From assembly GCA_004555205.1 (NCBI GenBank), contig SFIY01000009.1, positions 1 through 64,000 of the forward strand: DNA of 64,000 bases. The letters run 5' to 3'. Source of the stretch: Clostridiales bacterium. GTDB taxonomy: Bacteria > Bacillota > Clostridia > Oscillospirales > Oscillospiraceae. The notes below the pieces were generated by a model, which saw nothing but the letters and a program-made list of their open reading frames with translations, made no database searches and was not told the DNA's origin. The position numbers and the translations under genes were made by a program. Shown in pieces: positions 15,647 to 22,341 of the stretch (within the stretch, counting starts at the first letter, position 1; each line of letters starts with the position of its first letter).

Positions 15647-15680
15647 ATTATATGTTTTGCTTATGGCAAAGTCTATAGAC
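15647..15680 (-). promoter_or_regulatory. Promoter of the cys operon with a palindrome on the -35 region
   Basis: Minus-strand TAGACT (15670-15675), 17 bp spacer, TATAAT (15647-15652), about 30 bp upstream of the leader peptide ATG. GTCTATAGAC (15671-15680) is a perfect 10-bp palindrome covering the -35 box and may be an operator. Confidence 0.6.
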
Positions 15681-15740
15681 AGAATGGCAGAAATACACGG
15701 CTCTCCGGCGGCGTATTTTTGTTATAACTGTAAAAATCCG

Positions 15741-16670
15741 TTACTTCTCGTGGATAATCAGTTCGGTCACATCGGGGCGGGAGTAGTGGCCGCAGGCATC
15801 GAATTCCATGCGGGCCCGGGCGGTTTCGTCGGGATTGATGTCGGCGTAGATAATGCACTCCCTGTCCCATACCGGCTCGGTGACATAGTGGCCGTAGGGG
15901 TCGATCACGGCGCTGCCGCCGTTGCAAGGCGCCTTGGGCAGGTTTTCGATCTCCCGGGCGGCCGGCCCGTGGTAACCGGAGGGATACATGTCCCTGGTGA
16001 AATACTGGTTTACATGGAACACATAGCATTTGCCCTCAATGGCGATGTGCTTGATAGTGTCGTGCCATTCGGGATTGTTGTTGGTGTTGGGGCACAGATA
16101 CAGATTCACGCCCTTTTTGTACAGCGCCACACGGGCCAGGGGCATATAGTTTTCCCAGCAGATCAGCGCGCCCATGTTGCCCCAGGGCGTTTCCACGACG
16201 GGGAAGTAATCCCTGTCGGCGTCGCCCCAGATGATGCGCTCGGCGCCGGTGGGCTTTAGCTTGCGGTGATTGCACAGCAGCCTGCCGTCCGGCCCGAAAA
16301 TCATGTTGGAGCAGTACAGCGTGCCGTTTTCCAGACCCCGCTCGGTGTAGCCCACGGACACATAGGCGTGGGCGTCACGGGCCGCCTGACCGATGCGCTC
16401 GGTGTCCTCGCTGGGGCACAGCACCGCGTTGTCGTAGTAGATTTTCCAGTCGTCGCGGCAGCTTTCCGTCCGCGAGCCCACGGTAAAGCCGTAGGTCAGG
16501 CCGTAGGGATAGCAGGGGATCAGGGATTCGGGGAATACGATCAGTTCGGCGCCGTTGCTGCCGGCCTCGCGGATCTGCCGGCAAACCTTGTCAATGGTGG
16601 CGTCCTTGTCGAACATGACGGGCGTGGCCTGTACCAAAGCCACCTTCAGATGCTTGCGGATGTCCTTCAT
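15741..16670 (-). CDS. Nitrilase-superfamily hydrolase (aliphatic nitrilase-like)
   Basis: Carbon-nitrogen hydrolase of 309 residues. The catalytic triad is visible: Glu48 in FPESLIP, Lys137 in HRKLKPT and Cys171 in LICWENYMPLAR. HRKLKPT and CWENYMP are typical of true nitrilases, which convert nitriles to carboxylic acids and ammonia, rather than of the omega-amidase or NAD-synthetase branches. The ATG at 16670 follows GGGAGG; the frame's upstream TTG lies inside that ribosome binding site. It sits 15 bp after truA on the same strand, so it is probably co-transcribed with truA. The physiological substrate is unknown. Confidence 0.88.
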   Translation of the reverse strand: MKDIRKHLKVALVQATPVMFDKDATIDKVCRQIREAGSNGAELIVFPESLIPCYPYGLTYGFTVGSRTESCRDDWKIYYDNAVLCPSEDTERIGQAARDAHAYVSVGYTERGLENGTLYCSNMIFGPDGRLLCNHRKLKPTGAERIIWGDADRDYFPVVETPWGNMGALICWENYMPLARVALYKKGVNLYLCPNTNNNPEWHDTIKHIAIEGKCYVFHVNQYFTRDMYPSGYHGPAAREIENLPKAPCNGGSAVIDPYGHYVTEPVWDRECIIYADINPDETARARMEFDACGHYSRPDVTELIIHEK

Positions 16671-16685
16671 GGTTGTTCCTCCCAA

Positions 16686-17423
16686 TTAGTAATCAACTTT
16701 CATCAGACACAAACCCTCCGGCGGCGCGGTAGGCCCTGCCTGTTTGCGGTCCTTTGCCTCCAAAATGTCGATGACCTGTTCCGGCTCCCAACGGCCGCGT
16801 CCCACCTCCAGCAGAGTGCCCACCAGAATACGCACCATGTTCTGCAAAAAGCCGGTGCCGTGGAAGGTAAAGATAATGCGGTCCTTATTGCGCGCAATGC
16901 CGATGGTGTCTACCTCCCGCACGGTGGACTTTTTCATTCGCGGATTGCCGCAGAAGCTGGCAAAGTCGTGCCGACCCTGCAAATAGGCGGCGGCCTGCCG
17001 CATACGGTCCAAATCCGGCCGAAAATCCAGAACGGTCACATATCTGCGGTCAAAAACCGGCTTCACCGGCCCATCGAAACAGGTGTAGCGATAGGTCTTG
17101 CCGATGGCCTTGTACCGGGCGTGGAACCGCTCGGCGCAGGGCTTCACCTCGCGCACGGCAATGGCGTCAGGCAGATAGCGGTTCATGTAGTCGCGGATCT
17201 CCTCCGGCGACAGCTTCACATCCAGCACGGCGTTGGCCACCATGGCGCGGGCGTGTACGCCGGCATCGGTGCGTCCTGCGCCGATCACCTCCACGGCGTA
17301 CCCCTGCAGCCGCTCCAATACGCTCTCCAGCTTTCCCTGAATGGTGTCCCGATCCGGCTGATGCTCCCAGCCGAAAAACCGCGTGCCGTCGTAGGCAATG
17401 GTCATCTTGTAATTCTGCTTCAT
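16686..17423 (-). CDS. truA: tRNA pseudouridine(38-40) synthase
   Basis: Isomerises uridines 38, 39 and 40 in the anticodon arm of tRNAs. The 245-residue protein has the catalytic Asp53 in GAGRTDAGVHA and the family blocks YDGTRFFGWEHQ near the N-terminus and GTGFLQNMVRILVGTLL near residue 190. GAGGT lies 6 nt before the ATG inside one arm of a perfect 9-bp inverted repeat (17428-17449). It is followed by the nitrilase gene. Confidence 0.96.
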   Translation of the reverse strand: MKQNYKMTIAYDGTRFFGWEHQPDRDTIQGKLESVLERLQGYAVEVIGAGRTDAGVHARAMVANAVLDVKLSPEEIRDYMNRYLPDAIAVREVKPCAERFHARYKAIGKTYRYTCFDGPVKPVFDRRYVTVLDFRPDLDRMRQAAAYLQGRHDFASFCGNPRMKKSTVREVDTIGIARNKDRIIFTFHGTGFLQNMVRILVGTLLEVGRGRWEPEQVIDILEAKDRKQAGPTAPPEGLCLMKVDY

Positions 17424-17427
17424 GGCG

Positions 17428-17454
17428 TTACCTCATTTCCATGAGGTAAGTATA
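17428..17454 (-). promoter_or_regulatory. Promoter and overlapping palindrome of truA
   Basis: TTACCTCAT (17428-17436) and ATGAGGTAA (17441-17449) are perfect inverted repeats separated by 4 bp. The minus-strand -10 TATACT (17449-17454) abuts the palindrome, so the transcript would begin inside it with a leader of only about 20 nt that carries the ribosome binding site. No clear -35 was found. Confidence 0.45.
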
Positions 17455-17478
17455 CCAGATTCTTTCTCCGTTGAACAG

Positions 17479-17509
17479 AAAAAAATTCGCCGTATGTGAC
17501 GGCGAATTT
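17479..17509 (-). terminator. Terminator of the lysE-like gene
   Basis: AAATTCGCCGT (17483-17493) pairs perfectly with ACGGCGAATTT (17499-17509). The minus-strand T-run has seven T. It begins 2 bp after the stop at 17511. Confidence 0.88.
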
Positions 17510-17510
17510 G

Positions 17511-18131
17511 TCATGACAGCCACCCCATCAGCTTGACAAAGCTGTACAGCAGCTTGCAGCCGTAGAAAATGATGAACGCGCCGCAGACCTTGTTGATGAC
17601 GGTCAGGACCTTCTCGTTGATCTTGCTGCCCAGCAGGGAAACCGCGGTGCCCAGAAAGGTAAACCACAGCACGGAGGCCGAGGCGAAGCCGCCGATGAAA
17701 AACGCATCCGTATGGGCCGGCAGAGTGGCTCTGGCGGCGCCCAGCATCATGGTGCCGTCAATGAGTGCCTGTGGATTGAACCAGGTCACCACACAGGCAG
17801 TGGCCGCCGCCTTCCACAGCGGCACATTCACATCCCGGCCGCCGTCCAGCGACGCCTTGGAGCGCACAAGTCCGATGCCGATGTAGATCACCAGTAAGCT
17901 GCCGATCCCCAGAATGATCTTCTGCAGCCATGGCAGCGCCTCCATCAGCGCGCCGGCGCCCAGAAAGCAGGCCAGGCCCAGCGTCACATCGAAGAAAACC
18001 ACAATGAAAATAATGGGGTACAGCCGCCTGCGCCTCTGGGTCAGAGCGGTGTCGATGACAAACAGATTTTGCATCCCGATGGGCGCGCAGTAGGAAAGCC
18101 CCAGCAGTAAACCTTGCAGATAGATGTTCAT
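17511..18131 (-). CDS. LysE/ArgO-family amino acid exporter
   Basis: A 206-residue membrane protein with six predicted segments. It has the LysE-type N-terminus (QGLLLGLSYCAPIGMQNLFVI) and the conserved central block ACVVTWFNPQALIDG. Relatives export lysine, arginine or other small amino acids; substrate cannot be assigned. It is divergent from an HxlR regulator, and the two promoters overlap at a short palindrome, so the neighbour probably controls it (inference). AGGAG lies 12 nt before the ATG, slightly long spacing. Confidence 0.9.
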   Translation of the reverse strand: MNIYLQGLLLGLSYCAPIGMQNLFVIDTALTQRRRRLYPIIFIVVFFDVTLGLACFLGAGALMEALPWLQKIILGIGSLLVIYIGIGLVRSKASLDGGRDVNVPLWKAAATACVVTWFNPQALIDGTMMLGAARATLPAHTDAFFIGGFASASVLWFTFLGTAVSLLGSKINEKVLTVINKVCGAFIIFYGCKLLYSFVKLMGWLS

Positions 18132-18139
18132 TTTGCGTA

Positions 18140-18194
18140 TTTACTCCTTTTTTCTTATCTGCTATAATCATAGCATAAATCCCGATAAACGCAA
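18140..18194. promoter_or_regulatory. Overlapping divergent promoters of lysE-like and hxlR-like genes
   Basis: Plus strand: TTTACT (18140-18145), 17 bp, TATAAT (18163-18168) for the HxlR gene. Minus strand: TTGCGT (18189-18194), 16 bp, TATGAT (18167-18172) for the lysE-like gene. The inverted repeat GCTAT-AATC-ATAGC (18161-18174) covers both -10 boxes and could let one protein control both genes. Confidence 0.6.
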
Positions 18195-18233
18195 GAACGC
18201 AGATTATTATGAGCAGGTCAGGAGGAACTTACC

Positions 18234-18566
18234 GTGTCAGATCATCATTACGACTGCCCCTGTATGGAGAAATGTCCCCTGCACTATGCCATGACGCTGA
18301 TCGGCGGCAAGTGGAAGGTGCAGATTTTGTGTGCGATCAGCAATGGCGGCAGCCTGCGCTATAACGCCTTGCGCGCCAAGCTGGACGGCATCAGCAACAC
18401 GGTGTTGGCCGGCGCGCTGAAGGAGCTGGAGCGGGACGGGCTGATCCAACGCCACGAGTATTTGGAGGTGCCTGTCCGGGTGGAATACAGCCCCACAGAG
18501 CGCTGCCGCAAGCTGCTGCCGATTCTGGAGGCGCTGAGCGACTGGGCAGAGGCGCAAATGGCATAA
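18234..18566 (+). CDS. HxlR-family transcriptional regulator
   Basis: A 110-residue winged-helix regulator. The family pattern is clear: an N-terminal Cys region (CPCMEKCPLHYAMTLIGGKWKVQIL), the recognition helix near LDGISNTVLAGALKELERDGLI and the wing HEYLEVPVRVEYSPTE. The three cysteines at about residues 8, 10 and 14 could make it redox or electrophile responsive, as in some relatives (inference). The start is GTG at 18234 after AGGAGG. It is divergent from the LysE-family exporter. Confidence 0.92.
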   Translation: MSDHHYDCPCMEKCPLHYAMTLIGGKWKVQILCAISNGGSLRYNALRAKLDGISNTVLAGALKELERDGLIQRHEYLEVPVRVEYSPTERCRKLLPILEALSDWAEAQMA

Positions 18567-18570
18567 AAAG

Positions 18571-18600
18571 TGACCGGAAGAACGATCTTCCGGTCATTTT
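18571..18600. terminator. Terminator between hxlR-like gene and Cys-rich gene (copy 1)
   Basis: TGACCGGAAGA-ACGA-TCTTCCGGTCA followed by TTTT, between convergent genes. An almost identical terminator recurs at 19132-19162. Confidence 0.85.
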
Positions 18601-18806
18601 GCTTGTATCGTGTCCGATTTGCGCGGACAGTCGCTGTCAGTGCAGGTGCTGCATTGCGCCTGATAAACACAGCACATCATATAACTGCATTCGTCGCAGC
18701 AACATTCCAAACGATTTCCGTTCGCATCAAAATGCTTTCCGTTTCCCGGACAATCAGCGCCGCCATTACCCGGTGTCAGATAAATTCCGGTCACATCAAG
18801 TATCAT
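18594..18806 (-). CDS. Small cysteine-rich protein
   Basis: A 70-residue protein with 10 cysteines, including CCC at 35-37, CC at 45-46 and several CxxC-like spacings in the second half. This suggests metal (Zn or Fe-S) binding or a disulfide-rich fold. It starts MILDVTGIYLTPGNGGADC with no signal peptide, so it is probably cytoplasmic. GGAGG lies 8 nt before the ATG. Similar small proteins occur in mobile or accessory regions of gut Clostridia as far as I recall, but I cannot name a family. Its promoter is one half of a large palindrome shared with the XRE gene. Confidence 0.75.
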   Translation of the reverse strand: MILDVTGIYLTPGNGGADCPGNGKHFDANGNRLECCCDECSYMMCCVYQAQCSTCTDSDCPRKSDTIQAK

Positions 18807-18823
18807 AAAGCGACCTCCGTTCT

Positions 18824-18871
18824 TTTACATATAGACTAATACATTATATAATGTAATAGTCTATATGTAAA
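18824..18871. promoter_or_regulatory. 48-bp near-perfect palindrome forming two opposed promoters
   Basis: Positions 18824-18847 and 18848-18871 are reverse complements with one mismatched pair. Each half holds a complete sigma-A promoter: plus strand TTTACA (18824-18829), 17 bp, TATAAT (18847-18852); minus strand TTTACA (18866-18871), 17 bp, TATAAT (18843-18848). The two -10 boxes interlock at the centre. It drives the Cys-rich gene leftwards and the XRE gene rightwards and is a natural operator for a dimeric repressor. Confidence 0.8.
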
Positions 18872-18924
18872 GAGGGAAAAAGAGATATTATCTCATTAAA
18901 AAATATATGATGAGGAAATATCTT

Positions 18925-19128
18925 ATGATTAAATTAGATGTACTGCGCCTGTTGGAAGAAAACGGAAGGACAAAATATTGGCTCTACAAGCAAATGGGCA
19001 TGAGTTATCAGAATTTCAGCAAGATGATCCATAATCAGACCAAATCCATTCGCTATGAAAACATTGAAACGCTGTGTCTGCTGCTCCATTGTACGCCCAA
19101 TGATCTTTTTCAGATCACCGAAGAATAA
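18925..19128 (+). CDS. Small XRE-family (Cro/CI-type) HTH regulator
   Basis: A 67-residue protein consisting of a single lambda-repressor-like HTH domain (IKLDVLRLLEENGRTKYWLYKQMGMSYQNFSKMI as helices 1-3, then IETLCLLLHCTPNDLF). I place the start at the ATG at 18925, 9 nt after GAGG; in-frame ATGs six and five codons upstream have no ribosome binding site of their own. It probably binds the palindromic promoter at 18824-18871 and controls both itself and the Cys-rich gene (inference). The surrounding region is visibly more AT-rich than its neighbours. Confidence 0.85.
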   Translation: MIKLDVLRLLEENGRTKYWLYKQMGMSYQNFSKMIHNQTKSIRYENIETLCLLLHCTPNDLFQITEE

Positions 19129-19131
19129 AAG

Positions 19132-19162
19132 TGACCGGAAGAGGGCTTCTTCCGGTCATTTT
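19132..19162. terminator. Terminator after the XRE gene (copy 2)
   Basis: TGACCGGAAGA pairs with TCTTCCGGTCA, followed by TTTT. Nearly identical to the terminator at 18571-18600, including the flanking CATTTTGCTT. It also serves the minus-strand GNAT-like gene. Confidence 0.85.
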
Positions 19163-19164
19163 GC

Positions 19165-20292
19165 TTATCCGATTTGCTTCTTAAAGCAGCGGCGGCGCTT
19201 GTGCTGCTCAATATCGAAGGTTTTCCACTGGGCCAGCACCTTGGCGTTCAGCTCCAGAGTGGGGCCTGTTTCGGCGCGGACAATGCCCATCTTTTTGCAG
19301 CCGTGCAAGATCTTGTTGATCACGATGGCATTCACGCCCTTGCTCTGCAGGTCGGGCCGAACGGCGATGAGCAGCAGATCAAGGGTGTCGTTCTTCACAA
19401 AAGCGTGCAGCAGCCCTGCCCAGCCAAAGGGGAAGATGCGTCCGCGGGATTTCTTCAGCGCCTTGGCAATAGACGGTGCCGCCACACCCAGCGCCACCAG
19501 GTTCTCGTCCTTATCCATGACAAAGCAGGTCAGATTCGGGTTGACGAGCGGTGCAAACTTGGCGGCATAGCGGCTGATCTGCTCGTTGGACAGCTCCACC
19601 GTGCCGTACAGCGGGGCGTAGGCCACATTGACCAGCTCAAAAAACTTCTTCAAAATGGGAATGTAGGAAAGACGGGTTCTGGCATTGAAAATGTGCAGGT
19701 TATTGCGTTTGAGCACATAGTTTGCCAGTTTATCCCATTTCGCGTAAACGGCGGGATCGGTAGGGATGGTGATCAGATTTTCAATCCAGTCCACATCCTT
19801 CACATAGCCCAAACGGGTCAAATGCGTCAGATAGTAGGGATGGTTGTAGTAGGTGAAGAAGCAGCTCTGACGGTCAAAGCCCTCCACCAGCATACCCTCC
19901 CGGTCCAGATCGGTAAAGCCCAGCGGCCCGTGCACCTCGTCGCAGCCCAACTCTTTTGCCCAGGTCTCCACGGTGGCAAACAGCGCGTCGGACACCTCCG
20001 CGTCGTCAATAAAATCCACCTGCGTAAAGCGCAGACGGCGGGTTCCCCACTTCTCGTTGGCTTTTCTGCTCAAAATGGCGCCGATGCGGCCCACAATCTC
20101 CTCGCCGCGCATGGCCAGCCAGCAGCGTGCCTCGCAGTAGGCAAAGGCGGGGTTTTTCTTTCGGTCCCAGTCGCTCATATCGTCGTCATAAGTGGCCGGT
20201 ACAAACTGGGGCACATCCTTATATAATTCATTGGGATAGTCAACAAAGCGCCGCAGCTGGGCCTTTGTTGTCACTTCAACAACAGTAACCAT
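19165..20292 (-). CDS. GNAT-like N-acetyltransferase-fold protein
   Basis: A 375-residue protein with an acyltransferase-like organisation. The N-terminal part has PAFAYCEARCWLAMRGEEIVGRIGAI, typical of the central strands of a GNAT domain. The C-terminal part has TLDLLLIAVRPDLQSKGVNAIVINKIL, a recognisable acetyl-CoA binding segment (Q/RxxG-like). Proteins of this length are usually annotated only as N-acetyltransferase or hypothetical. Substrate unknown. TAGGAGGAG precedes the ATG at good spacing. It is divergent from the PPTase gene. Confidence 0.75.
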   Translation of the reverse strand: MVTVVEVTTKAQLRRFVDYPNELYKDVPQFVPATYDDDMSDWDRKKNPAFAYCEARCWLAMRGEEIVGRIGAILSRKANEKWGTRRLRFTQVDFIDDAEVSDALFATVETWAKELGCDEVHGPLGFTDLDREGMLVEGFDRQSCFFTYYNHPYYLTHLTRLGYVKDVDWIENLITIPTDPAVYAKWDKLANYVLKRNNLHIFNARTRLSYIPILKKFFELVNVAYAPLYGTVELSNEQISRYAAKFAPLVNPNLTCFVMDKDENLVALGVAAPSIAKALKKSRGRIFPFGWAGLLHAFVKNDTLDLLLIAVRPDLQSKGVNAIVINKILHGCKKMGIVRAETGPTLELNAKVLAQWKTFDIEQHKRRRCFKKQIG

Positions 20293-20382
20293 ATACTCCT
20301 CCTAACTCCTAGGCAAAGTGTACTCCAAATCTCGACAAAATGCAAGTGAAAGGTTTTCCATGAAGATTTATGCAAAAAGCAG

Positions 20383-20412
20383 TAGAAAAATGCCTTTTGG
20401 ATGTGATATACT
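20383..20412 (+). promoter_or_regulatory. Extended -10 promoter of the PPTase gene
   Basis: TG-A-TATACT (20404-20412) is an extended -10 element; the -35 TAGAAA (20383-20388) is weak at 18 bp spacing. It lies 21 bp before the ATG. Confidence 0.5.
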
Positions 20413-20433
20413 TTGGCAAAGGGAGGAATGAAC

Positions 20434-21006
20434 ATGGAATTGTTTTGGTATAATATTCGGGAAATGGATGAACAGGCCTATCTGCAGGCCCTGTCGCTGC
20501 TGAGTGCCGAGCGACGCAGGCAGGTGGCAGATCTGGCCATGGAGCAGGACCGCAAGCGCACCGTGGCAGGTGAGCTGCTGGTGCGCCGTGCCTTGGGCGG
20601 GAAGATGGGCATGGCGCCGGAGGATGTGCCCCTGCAGCGTGACGAAGACGGCAAGCCCTATGTGGAGGGCGCGCCGGTGCAGTTCAGTGTCAGCCATTCC
20701 GGGCTGTATGTAGTCTGCGCCGTGGATGAGCATCCTGTGGGCGTGGATGTAGAGGTGGTGCGCGGCGCGGAGGAGAAGTTTATGCGCCGCGTCTGCTCTG
20801 AACGCGAGATGGCGTATGTGCGCCCCTATGATGATGGCGGCTATGAGCGCTTTTGGGAGGTCTGGACGGCAAAGGAAGCCCTGTTCAAGCTGACGGGGAA
20901 AGGCCCGCTGCTGGGCCTGAGCTGCTTTGCGCTGCCCGAAAATGTGGCGCTGGAGCATCTGCACCTGCACGGCTGTACCGTTACGGCGGCCATTTCCCTG
21001 AAATAA
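20434..21006 (+). CDS. 4'-phosphopantetheinyl transferase (Sfp type)
   Basis: Transfers the phosphopantetheine arm of CoA to a serine of acyl or peptidyl carrier proteins. The 190-residue protein has the two hallmark motifs: VGVDVE (Mg2+ binding) near residue 103-108 and WTAKEALFKLTGKG near residue 141. QFSVSHSGLYVVCA supplies the SxSHS-like motif between them. The ATG at 20434 follows GGGAGG by 7 nt; an ATG at 20428 is too close to it. No carrier protein or synthase gene is nearby, so the partner is elsewhere (fatty acid ACP or a biosynthetic cluster). Confidence 0.92.
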   Translation: MELFWYNIREMDEQAYLQALSLLSAERRRQVADLAMEQDRKRTVAGELLVRRALGGKMGMAPEDVPLQRDEDGKPYVEGAPVQFSVSHSGLYVVCAVDEHPVGVDVEVVRGAEEKFMRRVCSEREMAYVRPYDDGGYERFWEVWTAKEALFKLTGKGPLLGLSCFALPENVALEHLHLHGCTVTAAISLK

Positions 21007-21040
21007 CATAAAAAACATAGGAAAACAGCAAAAAAGGGGA

Positions 21041-21069
21041 TTCCCACCGACGGAAAAATTTGTTATAAT
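21041..21069 (+). promoter_or_regulatory. Promoter of the Gfo/Idh/MocA gene
   Basis: TTCCCA (21041-21046), 17 bp spacer, and TGT-TATAAT (21061-21069), an extended -10, 52 bp before the ATG. Confidence 0.6.
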
Positions 21070-21121
21070 AAGAAAAAAGTTTATTTGAGGAATGTAGATC
21101 TATTTAGAGGAGGGCCTATTT

Positions 21122-22153
21122 ATGATCAGAGTTGGTATTATTGGCTGCGGAAAGATCGCACAGGTACGACATCTGCCTGAGTATGCATCAAATCCCAATG
21201 TGCAGTTGGTGGGCTACTATGACAAGAAACTGGCCCGTGCTCAGGAGATGGCGGCTAAGTATGGCGGCACGGCATATGAAAACTATTTCGACCTGCTGCA
21301 AAATCCGGAGATCGATGCGGTGTCCGTCTGCGTGGAAAACCGCAGCCATGCCGAGATCTCCACGGCTGCTCTTTACAGCGGCAAGCATGTTTTGTGCGAA
21401 AAGCCCATGGCGGTCACATTGGCTGAATGTGAGTCCATGGTGGCCGCGGCGGAGCGCAACGGCAAATACCTGATGGTGGGCCATAATATGCGCTTTGACC
21501 CTGTCCATCGCAAGGCGAAGGAACTGCTGGACGCCGGCGTGATCGGCGACATCATCACGTTCCGCTCCGTCTTGGGCGATGCCGGCCCCGAGGGCTGGTC
21601 GGTGGACGATGAATCCTGGTATTTTGATAAGAACAAGGCCGCTATGGGCGCGCTGTCCCATCAGGGCATCCACAAGATCGACCTGCTGCAGTATCTGACC
21701 GGCCAGAAGGTCATTGAGACCACGGCCAAGGTCCTGACGCTGAATAAGCGCGATGATGCAGGCAACCTGATCGGTGTGGATGATAACGCGCTGTGCATTC
21801 TGCGCATGTCCGGCGGCGCTGTGGGCACCATGGCGGCAAGCTGGACGGTCTATGGCCACGAATGCAATTCCACCTGCCTCTACGGCACCAAGGGCATCAT
21901 GCTGATCTATAACGATCCCGGCGCCCCCATCGTGGTGCGTGATCTGAGCAGCACCAGTACCGCCTACAGCTTTGAGCCTACCACCCGTTCCGGTGTGATT
22001 GATGAGTTTGTGGACGCACTGGTCAATGACCGCGAGCCGGAGGTCAACGGAAAGGAAGCCCTGACCACCATGCGGGCCATCTTTGCCAGCATCAAGTCCT
22101 CCGAGATCAGCAAGACGGTGGCTGTCAACAGCTCTTTCGTCTCCCACTTCTGA
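21122..22153 (+). CDS. Gfo/Idh/MocA-family NAD(P)-dependent oxidoreductase
   Basis: A 343-residue dehydrogenase. The Rossmann domain starts at once (RVGIIGCGKIAQVRHLPEY, residues 3-21), with the conserved EKPMA loop in LCEKPMAVTLAECE (about residue 95-108). The C-terminal substrate domain holds the catalytic-type HQGIHKIDLLQYL near residue 180, with the His usual in this superfamily. Members oxidise sugars, inositols or related alcohols. There are no sugar-transport or isomerase neighbours, so the substrate is unknown. GAGGAGGG precedes the ATG. It is monocistronic, with its own promoter and terminator. Confidence 0.92.
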   Translation: MIRVGIIGCGKIAQVRHLPEYASNPNVQLVGYYDKKLARAQEMAAKYGGTAYENYFDLLQNPEIDAVSVCVENRSHAEISTAALYSGKHVLCEKPMAVTLAECESMVAAAERNGKYLMVGHNMRFDPVHRKAKELLDAGVIGDIITFRSVLGDAGPEGWSVDDESWYFDKNKAAMGALSHQGIHKIDLLQYLTGQKVIETTAKVLTLNKRDDAGNLIGVDDNALCILRMSGGAVGTMAASWTVYGHECNSTCLYGTKGIMLIYNDPGAPIVVRDLSSTSTAYSFEPTTRSGVIDEFVDALVNDREPEVNGKEALTTMRAIFASIKSSEISKTVAVNSSFVSHF

Positions 22154-22162
22154 TTTCTGCAT

Positions 22163-22196
22163 AAAAAAACAGAGCAGATACCTGCTCTGTTTTTTA
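22163..22196 (+). terminator. Terminator after the oxidoreductase gene
   Basis: ACAGAGCAG-ATAC-CTGCTCTGT hairpin with a long A-run before and TTTTTT after. Confidence 0.88.
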
Positions 22197-22198
22197 CG

Positions 22199-22269
22199 CT
22201 TTTCTGTGCGTTTTCTTGCGTCTTTTCCGCATATTTTTCTGCGTATTTTCTGCATATTTTTCTGCGTGT
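22199..22269. repeat. Degenerate T-rich tandem repeat
   Basis: About six tandem units of 10-13 bp with the core TTTTCTGCGTA or TTTTCTGCATA, strongly pyrimidine-rich on the plus strand. It lies between two terminators of convergent genes. No coding potential is expected. Confidence 0.65.
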
Positions 22270-22275
22270 GGACAG

Positions 22276-22309
22276 AAAACGGCTCCCGGAGTTTCCGGGA
22301 GCCGTTTTT
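22276..22309. terminator. Terminator of the thiolase gene
   Basis: ACGGCTCCCGGA (22279-22290) pairs perfectly with TCCGGGAGCCGT (22294-22305). A/T runs flank both sides, so it may be bidirectional. Confidence 0.85.
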
Positions 22310-22341
22310 ATGTCATGTTGGGAATGGACCGTGCGTATCAA

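Noticed and set aside
18907..18924. Upstream ATG starts of the XRE regulator
   Set aside because: They lack a ribosome binding site; GAGG is correctly placed only for the ATG at 18925.
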